A stretch of 64,000 bases of DNA, taken from Anditalea andensis (GTDB taxonomy: Bacteria; Bacteroidota; Bacteroidia; Cytophagales; Cyclobacteriaceae). How positions within the stretch are numbered: the first letter of the stretch is position 1; every line of letters starts with the position of its first letter. Location: NCBI RefSeq assembly GCF_000714815.1, contig NZ_JMIH01000016.1, positions 124,001-188,000 of the forward strand, written 5' to 3'. Positions 1-7,757 of this stretch are shown here, piece by piece. The notes beneath the pieces are model-generated. The model saw only the letters and a program-made list of their open reading frames with translations, searched no databases and was not told the origin of the DNA. A program made the position numbers and the translations under genes.

Positions 1-504
1 TGGACTAAAGGTGATTTTGGTGCCGTTCCTTTCCGAACTTTTCACCACCTCTCGGTCTTCTATCAAAATACCTTTCTCAAACAAAGCCACCTTGCACTGT
101 CCCTCTCTGTATGACTGTACCTTAAAAAAATCAGAAAGTGCATTCACCGCCTTGGTACCTACTCCATTCAATCCTACAGATTTTTGAAAGGCACCTGAGT
201 CATATTTTCCCCCGGTATTTATTTTACTGACACAATCTATAACTTTACCCAATGGAATTCCCCGGCCGTAATCCCTTACTTCGACTTTAAGTTCACTGAT
301 TTTGATATCTATGGTGCGGCCATGCCCCATCATATGCTCATCGATACTATTATCCAATATCTCCTTTACCAAAACATAAATCCCATCATCCTGAGCACTA
401 CCATCGCCTAATTTACCTATATACATACCGGGGCGAAGCCTGATGTGCTCTCTCCAATCTAGTGATTTAATACTGTCTTCGGTATATTGTGCGTTTCCTG
501 CCAT
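1..504 (-). CDS. parE: DNA topoisomerase IV subunit B, N-terminal part (cut by window edge)
   Basis: Translating the minus strand from the ATG at 504 gives a GHKL-ATPase N-terminus: LRPGMYIG near residue 23, the ATP-binding [10 protein letters not shown] helix, DYGRGIP, and the [11 protein letters not shown] lid. This is the type II topoisomerase B-subunit signature. The enzyme unlinks replicated chromosomes. The reading frame continues past base 1, so only about 168 residues are visible. GyrB is the alternative. The compact N-terminus and the form of the lid fit the ParE-type protein of Bacteroidota better, but this is judged from memory and not by alignment. The small membrane-protein gene at 534-1022 lies 29 bases upstream on the same strand. 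Confidence 0.85.
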   Translation of the reverse strand, partial: MAGNAQYTEDSIKSLDWREHIRLRPGMYIGKLGDGSAQDDGIYVLVKEILDNSIDEHMMGHGRTIDIKISELKVEVRDYGRGIPLGKVIDCVSKINTGGKYDSGAFQKSVGLNGVGTKAVNALSDFFKVQSYREGQCKVALFEKGILIEDREVVKSSERNGTKITFSP

Positions 505-533
505 CTGTTTAATTTTAATCTAAAGAATACCTA

Positions 534-1022
534 CTAAGACCTTACTTGTTTTAACTTTTTTCCTAATATAACAAAGAGCATGATGATCCAAACTATAAAA
601 AACAAGGGAACCATGTAATAAAACAGGCTGAAATCAGATGAATTGATTTCATTCTGGTTATTGATTCCATGGATATGCAATGCCACAATGGCCACCGTAA
701 TGTTAAGTACCCCAGCAAATGAATAAAACCAGCCCAACATATGGTCAGTGAACGGCTCAAATTTGGGAAAAAGTTTCTTTAAATTTAAAGTAGCCTGCTT
801 ATCTATTAGTTTTGCCGGAATGATCAGCAGGAAATTTAAAAATAAAAATACAGTAATCCCTATATAGAAAAACGAATCCCTGGAAATGCTTATCAAAGGA
901 AAGCCTCTTTCGTCTATCTGATATGCCACATTTTCCGGCAAGGCTGCATAGATATACATAAATAAGAACACAAATAACAAGACTGATAATAAATGGAAGG
1001 CTTTAGCAAATCTCCTATACAT
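534..1022 (-). CDS. hypothetical membrane protein, four predicted helices
   Basis: The 162-residue product has four clear hydrophobic stretches, at about residues 10-27, 50-68, 96-115 and 133-153, separated by short charged loops with a lysine-rich C-terminus. It is therefore an integral inner-membrane protein. I recognise no family signature and no catalytic motif. It is read just before parE, 29 bases apart, so the two are probably cotranscribed. This placement may be conserved by chance and does not reveal a function. Confidence 0.7.
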   Translation of the reverse strand: MYRRFAKAFHLLSVLLFVFLFMYIYAALPENVAYQIDERGFPLISISRDSFFYIGITVFLFLNFLLIIPAKLIDKQATLNLKKLFPKFEPFTDHMLGWFYSFAGVLNITVAIVALHIHGINNQNEINSSDFSLFYYMVPLFFIVWIIMLFVILGKKLKQVRS

Positions 1023-1318
1023 GTTGTTTTTTAATTTTAGCTGCTAATATAAAGATTTATGGTCAGAGAAAAGGTCATAATTCCACATTGGGAATTCTTT
1101 TTCCCCCTTGACCTCCTTAGTTTATAAAATTATGGTACCGTTTAAAAACACAAATATATCTGAATATTAAGATTTAACAGTATGGATCCTATCGGTTAAA
1201 ATTATTGTGAAGATTTACTATTACTTTATCGATTATTAAAAGATCTACGCTTATTTTTGATTTTGAATGAAACACTTCAGGCAATGCCTGCTCCCTTAAA
1301 AGTAAAACTGCTTCCTAC

Positions 1319-1705
1319 ATGTCATTTTGTAAATTGTCTACTATAATTTTCTTATCCTTTTTATTAAATAGCTGCTCTGGAAAATTGGATACCGGAAATA
1401 TAAATACAGATGACTGGAAAAAAGACCGGTATGGCTGTTCAGGATTAAGAATGCAGTATATAGATGAAATCAAAGCTTTAAAGAACAGTTTCCTTGGGAA
1501 AAATAACCAAGAAATCATCCTTACATTTGGAAGACCTGATAGGGTCGAGTTAGTAGATAAAAGCCAAAGTTTTTTCTTTTATTTTTTGGAACCCTCCTCA
1601 AGCTGCCCAGGTGTAGAAATAGAAAAAGAACCCCTAAAGGTCCTTTTTCGGTTCAATGCGATCAGTAAAGTAAGTGAAGTGACTATTACAAACCTTAATC
1701 CGTAA
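1319..1705 (+). CDS. small lipoprotein, possibly BamE/SmpA-like
   Basis: The 128-residue product begins with a hydrophobic signal ending in the lipobox LLNSC, with Cys19 as the lipidation site, so it is an envelope lipoprotein. The stretch around residues 60-85 (KNNQEIILTFGRPDRVE) resembles the 'G-x-P' turn of the BamE/SmpA fold, in which a small alpha-beta domain binds outer-membrane partners. That resemblance is inferred from a short motif only. Its last 11 bases overlap the convergent ROK gene. A function cannot be given. Confidence 0.6.
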   Translation: MSFCKLSTIIFLSFLLNSCSGKLDTGNINTDDWKKDRYGCSGLRMQYIDEIKALKNSFLGKNNQEIILTFGRPDRVELVDKSQSFFFYFLEPSSSCPGVEIEKEPLKVLFRFNAISKVSEVTITNLNP

Positions 1706-2618
1706 AACAAAGAGCAGCTGCTCCTAAAGTACCTGCATTATTTTCAAGTGTAGCTTTGGACATCTTGATGTCATGAAGGTAATATTTGGTAAGATACTGT
1801 CTTACAGTTTTTTCTATAGCCGGCATCATAAATTCCAGACCGGCCGATATCCCCCCTCCAAAATAAATTTCATTCACATCCAAGATTCTCACAGTAGATA
1901 CTATGGCTTCTCCGATTATTCTTCCCGCTTCTTCAAATACCATCAAAGACACAGCGTTTCCCTCTTTTGCTGTGTCTACCAGTAAGTGGGTGCCTAATTC
2001 CTGATCTATTAAATCACCGGCTTTTTCTGGATAAGCATGGATCATTCTTTCCATTATTCTTAAAATACCATTACGCCCGATCAACTTTTCCAGACCTTCA
2101 TTTCCTCTAGAGAGCATGTGCCCCATTTCCATGGCATTTCCTCTTCCACCTTTAAATATTTTACCATCAAGAACCGTAGCACTTCCAATACCGGTACCCA
2201 TAGTGATGAAAAGAAAGTTTGGAGATGCTTTAGACGATCCAAATTTAAGCTCCCCTAGGGCTGCTGCACTGGCATCGTTTTCTAGGCAAAATTTAACTTC
2301 AGGATACAACTTTTCTAATTCACCTTTTAAGTTAAAATTATTTAGATTTGGGATAGCAGGTATTTCCAATGGCGTAGTCCTATCTTTTGAAATAAGGCCA
2401 GGCAGTCCTATCCCTACATTCTTGATCTGAGGATATTGCTGAAGGTATTTACCGATGACTTTCAAAAAACAAATGTTAAATCCATCAGGGTGATCCCTGT
2501 ACGGCATGGTATCTTCTTTGAAAAAGTGAAGTACTTCACCCTCTCGGTTTACTACTCCAATTTTCAGGTGCGTGCCACCTACATCTACACCCAAAAAATG
2601 GTCGCCTTGCTTATTCAT
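1695..2618 (-). CDS. ROK family sugar kinase (glucokinase-like)
   Basis: The 307-residue product shows the ASKHA phosphate-1 motif DVGGTHLKIG at residues 11-20, the catalytic ENDASAAALGE segment with the general-base Asp, and the phosphate-2 motif MGTGIGSAT. It should phosphorylate a hexose in the cytoplasm using ATP, or possibly polyphosphate. The cysteine-rich zinc motif of classical ROK proteins (CxCGxxGCxE) is absent. At that place, after GHM, the sequence reads SRGNEGLEKL. Zinc-less members are known among glucokinases and polyphosphate glucokinases, so the substrate is left open. It is convergent with the lipoprotein gene and appears to be a single-gene unit. Confidence 0.85.
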   Translation of the reverse strand: MNKQGDHFLGVDVGGTHLKIGVVNREGEVLHFFKEDTMPYRDHPDGFNICFLKVIGKYLQQYPQIKNVGIGLPGLISKDRTTPLEIPAIPNLNNFNLKGELEKLYPEVKFCLENDASAAALGELKFGSSKASPNFLFITMGTGIGSATVLDGKIFKGGRGNAMEMGHMLSRGNEGLEKLIGRNGILRIMERMIHAYPEKAGDLIDQELGTHLLVDTAKEGNAVSLMVFEEAGRIIGEAIVSTVRILDVNEIYFGGGISAGLEFMMPAIEKTVRQYLTKYYLHDIKMSKATLENNAGTLGAAALCFTD

Positions 2619-2895
2619 AATATAAAGTTAATAGGTTGAAGTCTCTAAAATACTAAAGAGATTTGCTTTCTTCCTAAATATTGGACAAAACTCTTTAAAA
2701 TTCTTCAGATATATGTGAAAAAGTGGATTTTAACCTAATAATTAAGCTAAAAGTAATCCCTTTGACCTAAATGTCTTCCAAAGATTTGATTCTATATGTT
2801 TCCTCCATCATTTTGAATAAGTAATTCGGTATTTTAGAATTTAAACATGAACCCTGTCCAAAAAATGGAAGGTTGTCATATAGCTATCAATAGGT

Positions 2896-3723
2896 CTAAG
2901 CCAAACTAATTCCATCCGGTAATAGGATAATTTTACGATCTTTATACAACTGACCTATGGATTGTTTAAAATGTTTTTTACTCATGCCCAGTACGCCCTT
3001 GATTTCTTCGGGAGAAGACTTATCATGAAGTGGCAAAAAAGAATGTTTACTAAGTGTATCTAATATTCTTTGTGCCCCTTCATCGTATTTTTCTCGCCCA
3101 GGAGCAGTAATGATCAGATCCAACTTACCATCTTCTCTGACTTTTTTAATATAGGCTTTAAATTTGTCCCCTAACTCAATTCTTTTGAATATTTCATTCT
3201 TATATATCAGGCCTTCAAACTTCCCCTCTATCAGTACTTTAAATCCCAGATCGGTCTGATCAAATACCAAAGCATCCACTTCATCCCCCTGATGAAACCC
3301 TTGGGTGTCCGTCATCAAGAAATCCTCATATTTTGAAACACCTATAAGCCTATTGGTCCTATGGTCTATGCAGACCCGGATCAGGTATTTGCCACCTTCT
3401 TCCATAGGTTTACCTATTTCTGACTTGGGTACAAATAAATCTTTGGGCAATCCCCAATCCATAAATGCCCCAAATTTAGTCATTTCCTTAACTTCCATTA
3501 CCGCAAATTCACCTTCTATCGCCACCGGCCGCTGGGTCACGGCTACCGGACGGTCCTCGGAGTCTGTATAAATAAACACCTCTATTTCTTCCCCCTCTTT
3601 TTCATCACCTTTAAGATACCCTTGTGGCAAAAGTACCTCATCCCCGTCCCGTAATGCCAGATAAGCTCCGTTTGGTGAAAATCTATTGATCAATAAACTG
3701 CTTATAATGCCTAATTCTTTCAT
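2896..3723 (-). CDS. cvfB: CvfB-like S1-domain RNA-binding protein
   Basis: The 275-residue protein has the domain plan of CvfB/YitL: several consecutive S1-like OB folds and a C-terminal winged-helix domain. The clearest S1 repeat is TKFGAFMDWGLPKDLFVPKS at about residues 85-105. The last 60 residues (PEEIKGVLGMSKKHFKQSIG) form the winged helix. Family members bind RNA in the cytoplasm and influence virulence-factor or stress-gene expression in Firmicutes. The role in Bacteroidota is not established. It stands alone, with about 290 bases on each side free of genes. Confidence 0.8.
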   Translation of the reverse strand: MKELGIISSLLINRFSPNGAYLALRDGDEVLLPQGYLKGDEKEGEEIEVFIYTDSEDRPVAVTQRPVAIEGEFAVMEVKEMTKFGAFMDWGLPKDLFVPKSEIGKPMEEGGKYLIRVCIDHRTNRLIGVSKYEDFLMTDTQGFHQGDEVDALVFDQTDLGFKVLIEGKFEGLIYKNEIFKRIELGDKFKAYIKKVREDGKLDLIITAPGREKYDEGAQRILDTLSKHSFLPLHDKSSPEEIKGVLGMSKKHFKQSIGQLYKDRKIILLPDGISLA

Positions 3724-4011
3724 ATGGTTTTGTAAAGATTTTTTATAAAGGACAATTTAGTGTGCTACCTACCTAAAACGCCCGGCCATGAAAAGTAAAT
3801 TTACAAATTATTACGTTAATCTTTCATCAATCAATGAATACCTCTATTAGATTCTGTTTATATGCACTATGATAGGCACCAAACATTATTTGGAAATATT
3901 TTGAAAAAATTGGATGAGAAGGATTATCATCCTAGATTTATATCTAAACTATACATAGAAAAAACGGTGCAAACAGGCACAGTTTACAATACCTTAACCA
4001 AAATATAAAAA

Positions 4012-4902
4012 ATGAAAAACATAGCTGTAATTGGATCTGGTACAATGGGCAATGGTATCGCTCATGTTTTTGCCCAGCATGACTATAGAGTCGCTCTTAT
4101 TGATATCAATCAGGATGCTTTAGATAAAGCTTTATCTACCATAGAAAAAAACCTTGATAGACAGGTAGATAAAGGTGTGATAAATGAACAGGGTAAAGCA
4201 AAAGCGCTTCAAAACATCCATACGTATACCCAGATGGAAAATGGGGTATATGAAGCTGATCTTGTCGTAGAGGCCGCCACAGAAAATGTTGAAATTAAGC
4301 TTAGTATATTTAGGGAACTGGATAAAATATGCCCTGATAAAACCATATTAGCCTCCAATACCTCCAGTATCTCCATTACTAAAATAGGTGCTGTAACAGG
4401 AAGGCCTGGAAAAGTGATCGGGATGCACTTCATGAATCCGGTGCCGGTAATGAAGTTAATAGAAGTTATCCGTGGATATGCTACCACCGATGAAGTGACT
4501 GATCAGGTTATGGATTTATCTAGAAAATTAGGCAAATCCCCTGTAGAAGTAAATGACTATCCTGGTTTTGTGGCCAATAGAATATTGATGCCGATGATCA
4601 ATGAGGCCATTTATACATATTATGAAGGAGTAGCCGGTGTAGAAGAAATAGATACCGTGATGAAACTCGGAATGGCGCATCCGATGGGACCGCTGCAGTT
4701 GGCTGATTTTATAGGTCTTGATGTATGTCTTTCTATATTAAGAGTATTGCATGACGGATTTGGTAATCCCAAATATGCTCCATGCCCACTTCTGGCCAAT
4801 ATGGTAGAGGCAGGATATAAAGGAGCAAAATCAGGGGAAGGATTCTACAAATATACCAAAGGAAGTAAAGAGGTTACGGTATCTGAAAGATTTAAAAAAT
4901 AA
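4012..4902 (+). CDS. 3-hydroxybutyryl-CoA dehydrogenase
   Basis: The 296-residue enzyme reduces acetoacetyl-CoA to 3-hydroxybutyryl-CoA, or does the reverse, with NAD(P)(H) in the cytoplasm. An N-terminal Rossmann motif GSGTMGNGIAH starts at residue 8. The catalytic His lies in IGMHFMNPVPVMKLIEV near residue 140, and the helical C-terminal domain begins about residue 185 (DYPGFVANRIL). Length and motif order are typical of the Hbd/PaaH family. No thiolase or crotonase is nearby, so the pathway (butyrate/PHB metabolism or phenylacetate breakdown) is open. A strong hairpin terminator follows. Confidence 0.92.
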   Translation: MKNIAVIGSGTMGNGIAHVFAQHDYRVALIDINQDALDKALSTIEKNLDRQVDKGVINEQGKAKALQNIHTYTQMENGVYEADLVVEAATENVEIKLSIFRELDKICPDKTILASNTSSISITKIGAVTGRPGKVIGMHFMNPVPVMKLIEVIRGYATTDEVTDQVMDLSRKLGKSPVEVNDYPGFVANRILMPMINEAIYTYYEGVAGVEEIDTVMKLGMAHPMGPLQLADFIGLDVCLSILRVLHDGFGNPKYAPCPLLANMVEAGYKGAKSGEGFYKYTKGSKEVTVSERFKK

Positions 4903-4922
4903 ACGGGCTAATGTTCAGACTG

Positions 4923-4956
4923 ATAGCCTGCATCCAGTCTTTGCAGGCTATTTTTA
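4923..4956 (+). terminator. Rho-independent terminator after hydroxybutyryl-CoA dehydrogenase gene
   Basis: A perfect 10-bp stem, ATAGCCTGCA pairing with TGCAGGCTAT, encloses a 9-base loop and is followed by a run of five T. It begins 20 bases after the stop codon. Confidence 0.85.
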
Positions 4957-4979
4957 TGTTTATTACTGCATTATTTTTT

Positions 4980-4987
4980 TACATTTG
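4980..4987 (+). promoter_or_regulatory. possible -7 element of the deoxynucleoside kinase promoter
   Basis: TACATTTG matches the Bacteroidota -7 consensus TAnnTTTG and lies 31 bases before the ATG at 5019, just after the upstream terminator. No good TTTG -33 element is visible at the usual 19-base spacing, so this is a weak call. Confidence 0.35.
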
Positions 4988-5018
4988 ACCCCTTAAATAT
5001 CATCTCTATATCTAGATC

Positions 5019-5636
5019 ATGCATATAGCAGTCTCAGGAAATATCGGTTCAGGAAAAACTACACTAAGCGAAAAATTAGCCAAACATTACGGATGGAAAG
5101 CTGAATTTGAAGCAGTTGACAATAACCCTTATCTGTCGGATTTTTATGAGGATATGGAAAGATGGTCCTTTCATTTACAGGTGTATTTTCTGAACAGCAG
5201 GTTCAACCAGATACAGAAAATAAGGGCAAGTAATATGTCTGTAGTCCAAGACAGGACCATTTATGAAGATGCTTATATTTTTGCGGCAAACCTCAAAAAA
5301 TCAAAACTGATATCGGAAAGGGATTATCAGAATTATCTGCAGCTATTTAATAGCATGATCCAGTATGTCAAAGCACCGGATCTTCTCATATATTTGAAAG
5401 CAGATATCCCCAAGCTGGTAGGGCAGATAGAAAAAAGGGGCAGGGATTATGAAAATGCCATACGTATAGATTATCTTAAAAACTTAAACATCCATTACGA
5501 AGAGTGGATCGCGACCTATGACAAAGGAAAGCTGCTCATAATAGATGTTAACCATCTCGATTTTGTAGCGAATCCAGAGGATTTTGCCAGCATCGTTAAT
5601 AAGATAGACCGTGAAATCAACGGTTTATTTATCTGA
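5019..5636 (+). CDS. deoxynucleoside kinase (dAdo/dGuo kinase type)
   Basis: The 205-residue product carries the P-loop GNIGSGKT at residues 7-14, the substrate-binding ERW-like segment MERWSFHLQVYFL, and the DRT motif in VVQDRTIYEDAYIF with the catalytic base region. The LID arginines are in KRGRDYE. These are the marks of the dNK family, which phosphorylates salvaged deoxynucleosides (often deoxyadenosine and deoxyguanosine) in the cytoplasm. Length is normal. It converges on the gene ending at 5646 with only nine bases between the stops. Confidence 0.9.
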   Translation: MHIAVSGNIGSGKTTLSEKLAKHYGWKAEFEAVDNNPYLSDFYEDMERWSFHLQVYFLNSRFNQIQKIRASNMSVVQDRTIYEDAYIFAANLKKSKLISERDYQNYLQLFNSMIQYVKAPDLLIYLKADIPKLVGQIEKRGRDYENAIRIDYLKNLNIHYEEWIATYDKGKLLIIDVNHLDFVANPEDFASIVNKIDREINGLFI

Positions 5637-5645
5637 AAGTGATGG

Positions 5646-6296
5646 TTATAATTTCTCGCATTTTCTTTTTACCCAGGCTGCTATACCTAAGGCACTGCCC
5701 TTATTGGGAGAAAGTAGTAACTGGTCAATCATTTTTAGACTTCCCCCTATCATAATATTTTCATATTTAGGAATCCTAATCAGCTTGTACCCAAGTAGCC
5801 TGCTATATAGATCTATCTGTGCATCATTGTATGCATTTAGTTTCCATCCGGCAGCACCGCTTCCTGATAAGTCCCCGGGTTCCTCTGAAGCACCAAAGTG
5901 TTTTTGAGCAATTGGTGGACCATTCCAGATCCTTTCCTGCATACCTGATTTCAGGCAATCCCGCTCATAAGTACGGCATAGCCGTAGGTAAGCGTCTTTC
6001 CAAATAAACGAAAATGTATTGTAAACCTTTGATTTTAATGAGGATAACCTATATCTATTAAAGTGATTTTCATTATCATAAACAAATACATAATGGTCGA
6101 TTTTAAAATCAAATTTAACCTTGTTCAGTAGTATAGGCTGATGTAAACCTCCTAATTTTTGGTAAACATCCTGCATCAGGTCGCTAGCTCTTTGATCTAA
6201 AATAGATGGGGCAACATCAAGCGTAAAGGAGGATTCTACTTCTAAATCCTGCTCCAGAAGAAGATTGACCAGCTTATTTATTTTCGAATGGTGCAC
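5646..6296 (-). CDS. conserved hypothetical protein
   Basis: The 216-residue product is soluble and without a signal peptide. The central part is rich in aromatic residues (FKIDHYVFVYDNENHF, FIWKDAYLRLC). The C-terminal third contains HFGASEEPGDLSGSGAAGWK and a motif LLGYKLIRIPKYE that could be an alpha-beta core. I do not recognise the family. It starts four bases after the DUF2452 stop, so the 56-residue protein, the DUF2452 protein and this gene form one tight operon, suggesting a shared role. Confidence 0.65.
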   Translation of the reverse strand: MHHSKINKLVNLLLEQDLEVESSFTLDVAPSILDQRASDLMQDVYQKLGGLHQPILLNKVKFDFKIDHYVFVYDNENHFNRYRLSSLKSKVYNTFSFIWKDAYLRLCRTYERDCLKSGMQERIWNGPPIAQKHFGASEEPGDLSGSGAAGWKLNAYNDAQIDLYSRLLGYKLIRIPKYENIMIGGSLKMIDQLLLSPNKGSALGIAAWVKRKCEKL

Positions 6297-6300
6297 AGCT

Positions 6301-6759
6301 TTAATTTACTTTTTTTAATATTTCCCAGGTATGATCAGCCAGAAGTTTTACTTCGGCTATAAAGTTGGGTTTATTTTTCCTTCCCCATTCATCAGGAGCT
6401 ACCATGCTTAATACATCTTCTCCAGAATCTTTATGGTAAAGATAATATATATGGTTAATGATAGGTTCAAAATTTATTGTAGCCTCATATATGCGTTGAG
6501 AAATCTCTACACGGTTTTGAATAGATTTGGCCTGATTAGCCAAGAGTTGCATTTGCTGATAAATCTGGGACATCTGCATATCGGTCTGGCTCTCCATAGC
6601 AGCCAAAGCCCTGCCTGTAATTTTACCCTTGTCTTCTGGTCTGATAATGGCTCCTCCGGAATGATGGGCATAGGGAAGTAAGCCTGGTTTATCAGTTGTC
6701 ATCTCTTTCATTTTCTCCAGATCAAGGCTGCTGATGTCAATCTTATTTTTTTTGGTCAT
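6301..6759 (-). CDS. DUF2452 domain protein
   Basis: The 152-residue product contains the DUF2452 signature KPGLLPYAHHSGGA at residues 24-37, followed by IRPEDKGKITGRALAAME and a long helix with many Gln and Met residues (about 55-95). No signal peptide or membrane helix is present. The family has no known function. Its start codon lies inside the 3' end of the upstream 56-residue gene (17-base overlap), which suggests translational coupling. Confidence 0.75.
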   Translation of the reverse strand: MTKKNKIDISSLDLEKMKEMTTDKPGLLPYAHHSGGAIIRPEDKGKITGRALAAMESQTDMQMSQIYQQMQLLANQAKSIQNRVEISQRIYEATINFEPIINHIYYLYHKDSGEDVLSMVAPDEWGRKNKPNFIAEVKLLADHTWEILKKVN

Positions 6760-6913
6760 GTCTGTTAATCGTATCTGCTGGGGCCATTCTCTCCTTCAAG
6801 TTACCTTTTGAACCCGGAAATGTGGTTCTGGAGGATATGTCTATCCCTATTATGATGACTATAATTAAAAATATCCCACCTATTACCAGAAATATCTTTT
6901 TGTTTTTGCTCAT
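6743..6913 (-). CDS. small single-pass membrane protein, 56 residues
   Basis: Reading the minus strand from ATG at 6913 to TAA at 6743 gives a 56-residue product: a basic MSKNKK start, a hydrophobic helix of about residues 7-24 rich in Ile and Val, then a polar tail ending in DQKK. The basic N-terminus and single helix suggest an inner-membrane anchor with the tail outside (positive-inside rule). The last 17 bases are shared with the start of the DUF2452 gene in another frame, the kind of overlap that arises between coupled genes. This overlap and the protein-like composition support it. Function unknown. Confidence 0.65.
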   Translation of the reverse strand: MSKNKKIFLVIGGIFLIIVIIIGIDISSRTTFPGSKGNLKERMAPADTINRHDQKK

Positions 6914-7296
6914 TGAATTTATCTAACTCCAATTTTTATAAATCAGTTTTCAAAATCTAAAATTAACAAGATTTTATTTATTTAATGTATGTACAATTAT
7001 AAATATTAATTACCCGTTTAATTCTTATATACCTGATTTACTGGTATTTTATATCCATTATAAGGAATACTGGGAATTCGCTAGTCATCTTCCGCAATAC
7101 TGATCTATCATGCTTTTGAATAAATAGGAAAACGGTAAAGGGCAACTTTGATTCATGCTTATTGCTTAAATGTTAAAAAATTATCAAAAATAATACAATA
7201 TTATTCACGTATTTCAAATACAAAATACTACCTTTATAATACATTTTTATCCATAAATTTTACAGCTTACTATATTCTCATTATTGCTTACCAAAT
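6914..7296. other. intergenic region between divergent transcription units
   Basis: About 380 AT-rich bases separate the minus-strand DUF2452 operon from the plus-strand Hpt-like gene. It must hold both promoters. I see no convincing -7/-33 pair, hairpin or coding fossil. Confidence 0.5.
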
Positions 7297-7635
7297 ATGT
7301 ACACTTTAATTCATAAAGAAACAATTTTTCACTATTTCGGAGATGACAACGAAATGGCAGTCCAAATGGTGGAAATTATTATGGAAACCAATTTAAAAGA
7401 TCTAATGAACCTTCCAACAGTTTTTGCTCAAAAAGATTTTAAAAAAATCAAAACAAGATGTCACAAAGGTAAATCCACCATGAGCTATTTAGGTGCATTA
7501 CAAGTAAGAAAACTTCTGGAAGAAATAGAAAAAGACCCTAAAAACATGTATCCACTACACAAAGACCAATTACACCATTATCTACAGATATTGGAAAGAG
7601 AGCTCCAGAATTTTTTAGATGAACAAAAAGGGTAG
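7297..7635 (+). CDS. Hpt-like phosphotransfer protein (orphan)
   Basis: The 112-residue, probably all-helical product matches the plan of a histidine phosphotransfer domain. Helix B/C residues FGDDNEMAVQMVEIIMETNLKD are followed by RCHKGKSTMSYLGA, in which His, Lys and the LGA end fall at the spacing of the canonical HxLKGxxxxLGA motif. Leu-Gly inside the motif are replaced. If functional it would relay a phosphoryl group between a response-regulator receiver and another receiver. No kinase or receiver gene is nearby. It is a family inference from a short motif and overall helix pattern. Confidence 0.6.
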   Translation: MYTLIHKETIFHYFGDDNEMAVQMVEIIMETNLKDLMNLPTVFAQKDFKKIKTRCHKGKSTMSYLGALQVRKLLEEIEKDPKNMYPLHKDQLHHYLQILERELQNFLDEQKG

Positions 7636-7677
7636 TCAATCCCTGCTCCTTACCTTTTACAAAATAATTATTGTATA

Positions 7678-7710
7678 TAGCCCAATTTTAGCCCAAATTG
7701 GGCTATTATT
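7678..7710 (+). terminator. Rho-independent terminator after the Hpt-like gene
   Basis: An 11-bp perfect stem (TAGCCCAATTT with AAATTGGGCTA) has a six-base loop and is followed by TTATTTTGT. Confidence 0.75.
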
Positions 7711-7757
7711 TTGTCTATATCTGACTGATAATAGGACATAAACTAAAAATTATATTT

